Source: Saxidomus purpurata (lineage: Eukaryota > Mollusca > Bivalvia > Venerida > Veneridae). From it: a stretch of 64,000 nucleotides of DNA. The notes below the pieces were generated by a model. It was not told where the DNA came from, did no database searches, and saw only the letters and a list, made by a program, of their open reading frames with translations. The position numbers and the translations under genes were made by a program. Positions 16,204 to 27,836 of this stretch are shown piece by piece (the first letter of the stretch is position 1; every line of letters begins with the position of its first letter). The stretch is taken from positions 36,475,360 through 36,539,359 of the forward strand of contig JAFMSR010000019.1 in the NCBI GenBank assembly GCA_022818135.1, written 5' to 3'.

Positions 16204-18031
16204 ACCGTTCTGACCACTCGATTAATTCAGAAGGCCTTACCAGAAGGTCTTCCAAGCATTCTGCTCGGTATTTGGAAGACACAGAAGACACAGAAAACCA
16301 AGCGCGCAAATATGGCGTCGGTATGTGTTTTGATTTGTAAAAATTGTTTTTAGAAGCAAAATAGTATAAAAGGCATGAATAGAAAACTATCCTTGATTTT
16401 GTAGAGTGATGTAGTTGTTGTTTAAATTGTATAACGTGAATTTATTGCAGTTTCGTAAATTAGTGTGCATTCGCACTCAAGCCAAATCGACCATTATCTT
16501 GCCCCAGTAAAAATTGAACACTCTAAATTATCCAAACACATGTGGATATCATCCAAATATCATGCTACAACATTGTCACAACTTTACAAAAAATGTTCAA
16601 TTTTCTTGGGGGAGGGGGGTGTAGAGGGGGTATATACAGGGTTGTAGAGTAAGGATGGGGGTGTGCGCCAAACACCTGTGATCTTGCCATGGCATTCCTC
16701 TTTGGATTTTAGCGTTTAAAATACAGTAACAGTCATTGAAATAGCCAAAGTAGTGGATTTTTTTTGTGATGCTTATATCTCGGGAAGGATCTACTATATG
16801 TATTATTGCAGATCTGAAATTATGTAAATTTACAGATGATCTGTAATTTTACAGAATATCTGTAAATTTAGAACTTTCCTAGACCTGGTTATACCTCATT
16901 ATGACGGCAAACATTTGAATTATTGCCCCTTATTTGTGACAAATGTACCAGTGGGTGGCACATCATGTCTTTAGACACATTCTAATTTTAACATGTATTT
17001 CTTTCAGATGATGTTCACAGTTGCAAATAATGACAAAGATCAAGGCGAGGCGGGTACCAGTTCAACTGGTTACTTAGTAAAAATGAAGGCAGGTGATGGC
17101 AGTCATCGCAGCTTAAATGTTGAGGTCGATGCACCAACCTTTGCCAAACTCCAGTCAGGTAAAGTTTAACAATTAAGTTCAGTTACAGCCACTGGAGCAG
17201 AGGCTCCAACTGACTAAGGCAATTTATCAATACCATCATGTTGTTTGCCATATTATTATTATTATTGACAACAGTTCAGGACTAATATACATACTATTAA
17301 AGTAACTGAACCACCGAAGTGTTAGCCTATGTAATAAATTAAATACACAAGCATCTGAATGACTTATCCGGGTAAATCAACACTATGAATTACAAGAAGG
17401 AATTTGGTAATTCTCATCAATATTATGGCTTTTATGCTCTGTAAAAGCTGACAAGTTCTGCTGAACTTCATTTATCAAATTAGAAACAGACCATAAGTTT
17501 TAGAACTTCCTTGCAATTTTCTCAATTGAGAATTTATTTGTAAAAAATCATATGTAAAGATATTTCTAGACTGGCAAAAGCGTGGGTTTTATTCCAAGTT
17601 GAAAAAGGATTGGAAGAACTGCACTCGGGACAGGGTGCATTTTGTTCTTTTGTGATATACATTGTTTGGCCTAGGATTCAATTCAGTAAAATTAAGAGAT
17701 CTTTAAATGGTTGAAATATGTTCATTGTATATTACATGCCATATCCGCCTACTAGTACACTTAATTCCAAACTATAACATTTAATACAAGTGCGAGAAAA
17801 ACAAAATGTTGTGCAGGGTCTCACACAGATGCACACACAGCCGTCAAAATCGTGATTCCTCTCCGATTTGATTCAGTACTATAATCGAAATCGTCGTTAT
17901 CTTCGTGTAAAACCATACAGGCAATAGGCGCAGCCATATTTATAAAACCTTCTGTGTACTCGATTAACAAAAATCAGAAGATTAGTCTTCTGTGTAAATC
18001 GAGTAAACAAGAATGTTCGCTACCGTTCTGA
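16204..18031. mobile_element. 1.8 kb insert with inverted ends between 11-bp direct repeats
   Basis: TACCGTTCTGA occurs at 16204-16214 and 18021-18031. Just inside lie inverted ends containing ACTCGATT (16217) and AATCGAGT (17997-18004) with CAGAAG-rich flanks. From each end a short coding start points inward. On the left ATGGCGTCG stops at a GT donor (16321) and is followed by an exon at 17008-17159 (MMFTVANNDKDQGEAG...). On the right, minus strand, a 38-codon frame starts MAAPIACMVLHEDND at about 17937. The layout resembles a two-gene DNA transposon with most of the interior lost. N-termini of this style are seen in PIF/Harbinger transposases, but that link is a guess. An 11-bp duplication is long for Harbinger. 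Confidence 0.5.
17008..17159 (+). CDS. Orphan exon of unknown function in the 1.8 kb insert
   Basis: Preceded by TATTTCTTTCAG and followed by GTAAAG; open throughout and rich in acidic and small residues (AGDGSHRSLNVEVDAPTFAK). It may join in phase to ATGGCGTCG at 16312-16320. No domain recognised. No further exon found before 18000. Confidence 0.4.
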
Positions 18032-18039
18032 GAAGAGCT

Positions 18040-19745
18040 AAATCGAGCCGGTCACTTATGAAGAGAAACAACTCATAGATAAACTTAATGTTAACAAATC
18101 TACCGGTCAGGATGGAATTGGGCCTAAACTATTAAAACATTGCGGAGATTTTATAACGCAAGCAATATCGCATATCATTAATCTAAGCGTACAAACTGGT
18201 GAATTCTCATGAAAGAGGCGTTTGTAATTCCTATATTTAAGAAGGGTTCAAAAGCAGATCCTACAAATTATAGACCTATATCTATACTACACACAATCTC
18301 TAAAATCTTTGAGCGACATGTCGCTAATCAACTTAATTCAGGCTACTGATATAATTCACGTTATGCAGTCTGGGTTTAGACCAAAACATTCAGGTCATAC
18401 AGCCCTTACACGATTGATTGATGCATGGCTGAAAGATATAGACTCGGGAAATTACATAGGAGCTGTCTATCTAGACTTACAGAAGGCATTTGATATGGTT
18501 GATCACGATGTTTTGATACATAAATTGAAGTTGTATCATTTTTCTAATCGCTCTCTTGATTTGTTCAAGTCATACTATCAACATTATTGAAACAAATCTC
18601 CAGGAGAATATCAATCATATTGCTATTTGGTGTTCTCTAAATAATATGTCACTTCATCCGGAGAAATCTAAGTGTATGTTAATTTCGACAAAGAATAGAA
18701 CAAAAAAGGCAAGGCAATTAAATCTCTTCCTTAACAGTGCACACATTGAAAACGTTCGAGTGCAAAAATGTTAGGTATACATATTGACAATACTCTATCA
18801 TGGGATATACAAATCGCATCTGTATGTAAAAAAATCAATACAAAAAATTGCTCTCTAAAACGGATAAACTTCTTTTTAAATCATGAAATGAAAAAAGTTT
18901 TTAATAATGTATATATAGTCCCCTGTTTCGATTACTGTTGTTCTGTATGGGGAAAAGGTGTTCAGCCAAAAGAAAATATAAACAAAATTATAAAACTGCA
19001 GAAGCGTGCAGCTCGCATTATTTTACAAAGCCCCTTTAAAACGAACTCTTTAGAGTTATTTAAAGCATTGCAATGGATGACTTTTGAAAGCAGATCCATA
19101 TATCATGCTGCATTAATGGTATTTAAATGTAAGAATGGATTGTTTCCTGATAACATGTCAGATCTTTTAACTTTTTCAAGTAATGAACACTATGACTTAA
19201 GATCTAAAGAACGTAAAGATCTCATAATGCCAAAACATAAGATTAAATATATGAAAGATACATTTACATATCAAAGTAGCTATATTTGGAATCTTCTACC
19301 TTTAAATATTAGACAGAATAATTCATTAAATTCTTTTAAGTATAATTTACGCAAGTTTATACTTAATAATTATGCAATTTTCGTAAATGATTCATATAGA
19401 ATTTTCGTATTAATGTTTTTATTTGTTTTTAAAGTTAACAAAAAATTACCAATGTTCAGGTTGTTTAGTTATACGGCCATGTATGTTGAAGTAAAGAATG
19501 TGTATACATTTTGAAATGTTTCAATTGAACTGCTTTTTCTCAATCAATGAGTGTTTGTCGAGTACGTCTGCTATAGTTAATATTGCTTTAGAAAATGTTC
19601 ATTCATTCATTCACTTATTCATGCTGCATTATTTTTTCTCTAAGAATTCGTTAACTCACTCACTCACTCACTCACTCACTCACTCACTCACTCACTCACT
19701 CACTGTGTTTTACCTTCTATAAATAAAGATTTTATTATTATTAGT
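18040..19745 (+). mobile_element. LINE copy 2, 5'-truncated reverse transcriptase with catalytic core deleted
   Basis: Reads EEKQLIDKLNVNKSTGQDGI, then VIPIFKKGSKADPTNYRPIS after a frameshift near 18208, then SGFRPKHSGHTALTRLIDAW and VYLDLQKAFDMVDHDVL, all reverse transcriptase blocks. At about 18580 the sequence jumps from FKSYY to INIIETNLQENINHI, so the block with the catalytic YADD/FADD is missing. After another frameshift at about 18770 the C-terminal part (PCFDYCCSVWG, LQKRAARIIL) is open to 19514. The tail has a (CACT)n run and AATAAAGATTTTATTATTAT. A dead copy, same strand as copy 1. Confidence 0.85.
19651..19705 (+). repeat. (CACT)n microsatellite in LINE 3' end
   Basis: About 13 perfect tetranucleotide units just before the LINE tail. 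Confidence 0.95.
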
Positions 19746-19754
19746 ATTATTATT

Positions 19755-20165
19755 ATAATGTAATGTATGTGTACGTGTAGTTATGTACACGACTCGAATG
19801 TTTACTGGTAACATGCAATGTGAAGATAAAACAAAGCGTAGATGACTGGTGTAGTCACAATAACGAATTATTAGGGACCGGCTTCACAGCTACAGGTTCT
19901 TCTTTGGGAGAATATGCACTAAACCTATATTAAATATATTGTTTAAGTCGTTACTATCATAATCGTTTGTTTCTGTAAAGACTTGAATATCATATGGTTG
20001 AGCTTCTGTTTCAGGTATATTGAGCTTATCGCGAAGACTTTGAATATTAACGTGCATTATGCGTAAACCATTTTAATGACATCCTTAAGGCTATTATTAG
20101 AATCCAACTCAAATTTGACTATAAAATTTCATGCTAGAAATTATGATTATATTTACCACACAATG
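19755..20165. repeat. Segmental duplication, copy B, right half
   Basis: Matches 1215-1600 of copy A (shared words include GGCTTCACA, GTTTGTTTCTGTAAAGACT, CTATTATTAGAATC). Together with 10728-11780 it shows the LINE block was inserted after the duplication. Confidence 0.75.
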
Positions 20166-21833
20166 ACGCTGTTTCGATTTATTGTTCATAAATGTCACTT
20201 TGTTTTATTTCAAGTTCGTAAATTGAAACGTTTGACAGATCGTTTGTTTATGTCTGTTGAAAGGCGGATTTTCTTGTTTTTAAAATAAACAGTGTATTTG
20301 CAGGCCCTTAGCACATGAAATGTCATGAACACATGATTCCTTTATTTTTTGATATTTTCCTTGTCTACTGTAGATATTAATTGACCTAGCGTAATAGGGT
20401 TAAATTCCAGTTAAGTGTTCAATTCTTATTGTACTATTTTGTTTTGTAATAACATAATTACATGATGTCGAAAGAATGGTTTATTCACGGTAGTCAAAAC
20501 CATTAACGTTTTCATCCTCAGATGTGCAGATGATGTGTGTTCTACAAGCTGACTTCGGGCAAAATCCTCGTCACTTTATTACATTACGGAATCGGTAGTA
20601 CTTTCACTCCGAGGGTCATAATCGTCACTGTTACACTCGGATAGATTAGAATATTCACAATTTCCACCTTACGGAATGCGTTCGTGTTGGTACATGTTTG
20701 TTTACTGCTTACCAATACCTCACAGTTTAGCCTTTACACTTCATGCATGCAAACATACAACGATTATAATGCCTGATTGGACGAGATTTAAATGTTAAAC
20801 GGAAATTTCAGAGATAAGAAGACATAAGATGTAATATACACTCGATGACTACACATGACTATGTTGGCCAGTGAATGCCTTGGCTGGCCTGGATACTGGT
20901 TGTTTTATTGTTCCGAAATGTATCACCATCATCATTATTATAAGAATCATCATAATCACTGATTGTCGAGATTAATTTATCTTTGTAAATACATTATAGA
21001 AAAATTAATTTGCTATTAAATTTGCAGTATGTTTAATTTATAGACAATATTTTTTTAACATATTTGGGTAAAGATGAGCAAATGACAAACATTTGAAACA
21101 AAGCTGTTTTTTCGTAAACTTATTGATGTTGGTATTCATTCTATTACTTAGATTATGTCCTATCCAATTTAACCAAAATAGAGGCAAAAGCTTCGAAAAA
21201 GTTAATTTTCGAATGTTTCGCGTCAAATAGCATTCTCAATGAAATACAAAGTTACTGGTTTTAATATAAACATTATAAGTTAGTATTCTGTTTACGTTCA
21301 CTTTCATAGTTAAAATACTTCTGAATCACTTTTCAAACTACGGTTACACTGATAATCATCTAATATTCACGACTTGTAACAATATTGTGGTTTTATACAT
21401 ATTTTTCTTATGAAAAAAGACATTACCTACCAATAATATGTTTTCATAACACTGACAAAAAATAGTTCATAGAACTTTCAGCATTTCCGTGTAAAAAAAT
21501 ACTGAAAAAAAAGAAATGATTCTTAAAACGTATTACAAGTATATTCAACGCATTGCATGAACCAGAAAAGATTTGTTGAGCTGTTTGCTCTTCATATTTA
21601 GCATCATTTAATTGTTTACATTATGATGCAAAGTTTTAATAAGTGTGAAAGAAATAGTGACTTGAAATACATTTAAAAAAGTATAGGAGGATGAAACGAA
21701 AACTCATCTAACAATACGTCTAACATTATCCTATCTCACATAAGTGAAAATGTGATTTTTACTCAATAACACGGTTATGTAAGTCGTTTATTTTGCAGTT
21801 CATAAAGAAGATTGCAGTGAAATAAATTTCTAC
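20166..21833. other. AT-rich DNA, nothing recognised
   Basis: No supported exon or repeat border. Confidence 0.45.
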
Positions 21834-22111
21834 TTATGAGAATTCAGATGATTCCAAAAAGTCAGAAGCAGACTGCAACAGAGTTTTTAATGTCAACAAG
21901 GCTACGATTTCAATTGCATCTTCATCGAACTTTGTAACCTGTTCAGTGTAGTTTATCATAGGAAAGATGTGTCCTTGAGGCAAACCAAAAAACTCGCTTG
22001 TATCGGCTACGGCATCTTTCACGTGTTGGCATGTAAATATTTTCCTGGTGTTTTTCCTCACAGTGTCACAAATCATATCGACCATTGTCAAAATTATGAA
22101 AACAGGAATAT
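21834..22111 (-). CDS. Terminal exon resembling IFI44-like GTPase C-terminus
   Basis: On the minus strand an acceptor TTTTTTCAG precedes 22111. The exon reads DIPVFIILTMVDMIC, then GLPQGHIFPMINYTEQV and DEDAIEIVALLTLKTLLQSA, ending in TAA at 21834. The order (an ILT-x-VD guanine-specificity strand, G-P-x-x-IFPxxNY, then acidic residues and a final amphipathic helix) is that of interferon-induced protein 44-like GTPases, a family expanded in bivalves. The P-loop exons should lie at higher coordinates; I did not find them before 27 kb. It may therefore be an isolated gene fragment, or have a long intron. Identification is from remembered family pattern. Confidence 0.55.
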
Positions 22112-22604
22112 CTGAAAAAAGGAAACATTTGTTTATATTGTCGGTATATTCGACAAATTTATGTAAACAAACGAATTTAACTTCCCAGACACTTTTAATA
22201 AGAAGTGGACACATTACAAACTTGGTAGTTTCGTAAAGTATATTCAAATATCTATTGGGAAAAAATTGTCTGCATGTTCAAAAAAATTTCAAAGTTGGTT
22301 TAAAAGGCTATTTTCAGCCGCTATCCGGCGACAGAATCTTGGTCGTTCCGATGAATTCCTTAACTTTATAACGCTCGTAAACTATCAATCATCGGCCAAT
22401 TTTTATCATATTTCTTTTGTTTTATTTATCATTCAATATGCAATCAAAAACCATCAAGTTTTCTTACATGGAAGAAAACTGTTAAACGTGGCGAGCTTTG
22501 TAAACGGACATGTGTCGATTTCCAGCGCACCATAGCGCGCTTACCGTAATTCTAATATGGCGGTTCATTTGCATAATTTATTCATGAACGCAGGAGCATA
22601 GAAC

Positions 22605-24282
22605 TTTGTTAGTGTTCAGTATATCGTTCATTCCGTATTTATTTAGCATCTACGGAATGAACTTTATATACTGCTAAAAGCCATTTCAGTATATCGTTCA
22701 TTCCGTAATTATATAGATCTAGCATATACGGAATAAACTTTATATACTGCTAAAACGCATTTCCCCAGGGGCAGATTAGTACTAGGCATTCATACAGGTA
22801 GGCAACATACCCAGGGCAAATGCCTTTTAGCAGTTTATAACATTCATTCCGTATATAGTCATTAAGATACTTCCCCCAAAACATTGCCAAGCCCCATTTT
22901 TTAAAGCATGATGGCCCCCGAAGAAAACCCTCTTCCCGGGGAATACTTCCCCTTGAGTAGCATATAATGTTTCTTAGTAATGCATAGGAATAATTCTGTC
23001 GTCGCTATATATATACTCCGGTTTTCCGTCCCGGGGCAGATACGTACTAGGCATTTATACAGGTAGGCAAATGCCTTTTAGCAGTTTATAACATTCATTC
23101 CGTATATAGTCATTAAGACACTTCCCCCAAAACATTGCCAAGCCCCATTTTTTAAAGCATGATGGCCCCCGAAGAAAACCCTCTTCCCGGGGAATACTTC
23201 CCCTTGAGTAGCATATAATGTTTCTTAGTAATGCATAGGACTAATTCTGTCGTCGCTATATATATGCTCCGGTTTTCCGTCCCGGGGCAGATACGTACTA
23301 GGCATTTATACAGGTAGGCAAATGCCTTTTAGCAGTTTATAACGTTCATTCCGTATATAGTCATTAAGACACTTCCCCCAAAACATTGCCAAGCCCCATT
23401 TTTTAAAGCATGATGGCCCCCGAAGAAAACCCTCTTCCCGGGGAATACTTCCCCTTGAGTAGCATATAATGTTTCTTAGTAATGCATAGGAATAATTCTG
23501 TCGTCGCTATATATATACTCCGGTTTTCCGTCCCGGGGCAGATACGTACTAGGCATTTATACAGGTAGGCAAATGCCTTTTAGCAGTTTATAACATTCAT
23601 TCCGTATATAGTCATTAAGACACTTCCCCCAAAACATTGCCAAGCCCCATTTTTTAAAGCATGATGGCCCCCGAAGAAAACCCTCTTCCCGGGGAATACT
23701 TCCCCTTGAGTAGCATATAATGTTTCTTAGTAATGCATAGGAATAATTCTGTCGTCGCTATATATATGCTCCGGTTTTCCGTCCCGGGGCAGATACGTAC
23801 TAGGCATTTATACAGGTAGGCAAATGCCTTTTAGCAGTTTATAACGTTCATTCCGTATATAGTCATTAAGACACTTCCCCCAAAACATTGCCAAGCCCCA
23901 TTTTTTAAAGCATGATGGCCCCCGAAGAAAACCCTCTTCCCGGGGAATACTTCCCCTTGAGTAGCATATAATGTTTCTTAGTAATGCATAGGAATAATTC
24001 TGTCGTCGCTATATATATACTCCGGTTTTCCGTCCCGGGGCAGATACGTACTAGGCATTCATACAGGTAGGCAAATGCCTTTTAGCAGTTTATAACGTTC
24101 ATTCCGTAAATAGTCATTCAGCCAGTTCCCCCAAAACATAATGGGGCTAGGCAACGTTATAAACTGCTAAAAGGCAGTTGCCTACCTGTATAAATGCCTA
24201 GTACGTATCTGCCCCGGGACGGAAAACCGGAGTATATATATAGCGACGACAGAATTATTTCTATGCATTAGGAATGAGATCG
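22605..24282 (+). repeat. 251-bp tandem array with hairpin-rich left edge and inverted right end
   Basis: The word CATTAAGACACTTCCCCCAA recurs at about 22861, 23112, 23363, 23614 and 23865, exactly 251 bp apart; a sixth, partial unit starts at about 24116. Units are nearly identical. The left edge (22616-22750) has two hairpins made of TTCATTCCGTA and its complement. The right edge turns round: 24153-24259 is the reverse complement of 23993-24099. No coding capacity. Central tandem repeats in a bordered element are common in bivalve non-autonomous elements, but I cannot assign a family. Confidence 0.9.
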
Positions 24283-26900
24283 TCCTATGAAATTTGAGAA
24301 AAAACAAGCGTCCGTGTGATCATGAATTTTGGCTGTACGAATCAGCCCCGGGGGGCAGATAACCGGATATTGCCGAGGCCGATATTCGGCTACTTCACAA
24401 TTGAAAATATTGCATGTTTTTCACAATTGGAGGTCAAAAATTCACAAAATAGTGATATTATTTTCACAATTTGAGAAAAGATATTTACGTTCAACTTCAC
24501 GGTTGAACTTGTGTATGCGGCCCTTTTCTTTCAGTTTCAATTTAATCGAACCAGGAACGTAGAATCAACGGGATTGGTCACACCTGAATTTATGGATTAT
24601 GAGTGCCTCCCGCATCCGCCATTTTGTTTTTTTACCGGAGATATCAACATGCAAAATCTGCTCGCATCATTATTAATTTTAACAAATTAGATGGTTCAGT
24701 GTTAATTTTATGAAAGGTTAGTGTCATTTCAATTAACTTTTGTTAAATTGTTCGTAATGACGCATATTTCATGATTTTATCGGATTTGTTTTTTACGTCG
24801 ATTTCTTCTTTCTTTTTCAAAGAGCCGAGACATGACCCTGGAAAACGCTGAAAATCAACAATATCAGGGAATAGTAAGCTCAATTGAGCCAAGATTCTCG
24901 CAAATAATAATTCTTTTTTTGGATGAACACAACGTTAGTTCAAGATTCGCTTTCTCGCCAGTTATACTGAGTTCGTAGAATCGCTCATATTTGCAAATGG
25001 CGTCCGAATCGTCTCAAGAGCTGAGAATAAATGGTCCTTATTGTATTTAATAGAATGGACATTATTTTTGATGCTGATAATAAATTTATACAGGTTCATG
25101 ATAAAAAACATGATTTTTTCATAATATATTTTAAGGCTGTTTAGGCCATTTTTAAGCAGCTACATACAGAACATGGAATTCAAATGAGTACCTACGATTA
25201 AGGATGTGCGAATCAACTGTGCTAACAGTTCTATTGTTCTTATTTGCAACAAAGTTATTTCTTAAAAAGGACCGACAGGTTCAAGCATAAAAATTATAAT
25301 TAACTTTGACTGTCAGGTTTTAGGGTCTTTGACTTAATCACATAATTGGTTGATTGGCTCATTAAAATTTGCGAGTCGGTTTGAAAGAAAATTAACATCA
25401 TTCTTTTCACGTGCATTTATTTCTATAATAATTAATCAATTTGATTCAATTCAATTCAATTTATGATTAATGTTATTGCTGTCTATATATTATCATATAC
25501 TTGATATTAATCAGAAATTAAACAAACTGTTCCTATAAATATTGTTTTCCGTGTGAAACCTGCACTCGAAAAGTTGAAAGGTCGCAAATTTCCAGATAAA
25601 GGTTGCGTAGAGCTCGAAATTTTAACTTAAAATAAAAAAAAATACAGTAATTTGTTAGAGTGACTACATACTTATAATCATGAAAAATGTTGAATGCTTG
25701 CTTTATGAATATCTATAGAAGTATGGAAAATAATGACAGTTCACTAAAGAAAATACACGTAATATCATCGCGCAAAATACGGGAGTGCGCGCCGCCTGCT
25801 TTTCGAAATTGCAATAATGCATAATCTATTACTTTTGTACAAATAATTTTTATATTGAGACGTGCGAAAAACATTTCATGATAAATTGCAGTAAATTTCA
25901 AGAAAATCGATTCAGAATTGTTTGAGTACAGCTTAGATGTTTGGCATGAGGTTCATAAAAAAAATATCAGCACACTTTGCAACGCCGAAAATCGTAGAAT
26001 ATCCTTGTTAAACTCAAAATATTTCTTATCTGATGTCAATTTCGTAAATTATTTTTACATAGCTATAGAGAAAAAACATTTTTTTGTTATGTACTGAAAA
26101 TTTGAAGAAAATTGAAAAAAAAATGTTGAAGCTATCGATTAAATAGTACGATAGAGGTACTTGGATATCGTCCAGTTTGCATTAGGCGTTCGATTAACTT
26201 GATAAGGCGCTTCTACAGGTAAGCTGTCGGAAGAAAATTGATAGCACAACACACATATTACAATGCTTTATTGATTATCGCTAACCGTTGCGTATCCCTG
26301 TATATTCTACGTTCCTGATCGAACTTACTCTATTTGCGGTCGCGGTTACTTCCCTTTTCCAATACTTTTTGCACAAGAAGGTAGGTAACCGGGGCTTAGA
26401 GTGTATGATTAGAATAATGTACCAAGACTTTCTTCCATTCAAGCACGCAGTCACTCGCGCAATGGAAAGTATTACAGTGTATGTAAAACGGCTAAAATTG
26501 AAGCCAAGCAAGCAGTTGACTATGTTTAATTTAGGTTTGACGAAAAAACGAAATGAAATGTTTGTGGCAACGCCGCTTCTTAGTCGTTCTGACACATGCA
26601 GTGCCCCGGATGTAGCCAGAACTGTCTGTAAGTAAGATTTTGAACATGAATTTTTTTATGATACTTTATTGGATTCATCCCCGTCAATTGTATTGTCAGC
26701 CAGTCAGTGCCAGAGGATCAGTTTTTAGTACAGACTCCTGCAGTTTCACATGATGATACTTCATTTAATTCATCCCCTTCATGTATTGGCTGTTTTTTTA
26801 CACTCAAGTTGAATTGCTGTCTTTGACACAGTGACACGTGGCAGTTGTGTTATATGTATACAAGTTCTGTTTTTTTTAAAAGAGATTAGAAATGTTTATT
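24283..26900. other. Non-coding, repeat-like DNA with TTCACAATT words
   Basis: Between 24395 and 24465 the word TTCACAATT or close variants recurs several times, also seen at 34210-34340 on the same strand. Open frames on both strands at 26281-26635 overlap each other and resemble nothing I know. No gene supported. Confidence 0.4.
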
Positions 26901-26929
26901 TTATGTTTTTCGGTGGTTTATCGAAATAT

Positions 26930-27300
26930 AACGGTGGATTATATCCTGATAATCTCACTGTTCACTCAGTGAAATTATCAAAATCTTCTACCTGGATTAA
27001 CATCAAAAAGTAAACCGATCGATCTCGTAATGAATGTTGGAAACCATACGTCGATGACGTCGTTAAAATGACGTCATAAATGTTTTGCTTTCTGATGACG
27101 TTTCCCGCGATTTTTAACATTTTATTGAAACAAACTCAACAAAAATAGAGTTTAAAACATAAAATAAACAGAAAAATTGTTGGTATCGATGTAATATCAC
27201 GTTACTTTCACTCGTGAATGCAAAAGTAAATATTTTCACTCGTGGCTACGCCACTCGTGAAAATATCACTTTTGGTGCTCACTCGGTGAAATTATATCGT
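26930..27300 (+). repeat. Palindromic foldback repeat, inverted copy at 45545-45850
   Basis: Contains the perfect palindrome TTTTCACTCGTGGCTACGCC... at about 27233-27263. The part 26960-27215 is matched by the reverse complement of 45560-45835 (shared words TCCCGCGATTT, CATAAAATAAACAG, AATTGTTGGT). It lies directly before the THAP transposase gene. Confidence 0.7.
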
Positions 27301-27836
27301 GATCTTACACCAAAACCAACAATTGACCTGACGCGAGATGTCAATCATTTTAGGCGTTCGGCCAATCAACAACAAGCTATCGCGCACACCTCCAGGCCTC
27401 GTGCTGGCCGCCATTTTCCTCCGACATCAAAGCCGAAACGCTGTAGATTTGTGAATGATAAAATTGTTGATTATAATCGTTGAAAGGAGTATTTACACGT
27501 ATCAAAATGGTTAAACGGTGTCAATGGGGATTGTGTAAGTCGGACAGTAGATATCCTGACCGGTTAGCCGGAGGAGTGACTTTTATTCCGTTTCCTAAAC
27601 CGAAGCGGAAGCTCGAAAAGTGCAAACGCTGGATAAAGGCGTGTGGACGTCGGCATGAACAGTTAAATACGGAAATTATTGATGGAAATTACCATATGTT
27701 TGTATGCACAAAAGTAAGTTATAGAAGTTTACTTCCTAAATTTTTACTTTGTAGTTGTTGTCATTGCAGACACGCACGCTTACACGATACACGTCACGTC
27801 ACCCCAGTACACATAGCATATTCGGTGTGTATCTAA

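Noticed and set aside
22266..22535. 89-codon frame similar in part to one at 52281-52559
   Set aside because: Both share only a short word around TTCAATAT; likely AT-rich coincidence or a minor repeat fragment.
26281..26635. Overlapping 104- and 115-codon frames on opposite strands
   Set aside because: No domain, no splice context and no repeat partner; probably chance.
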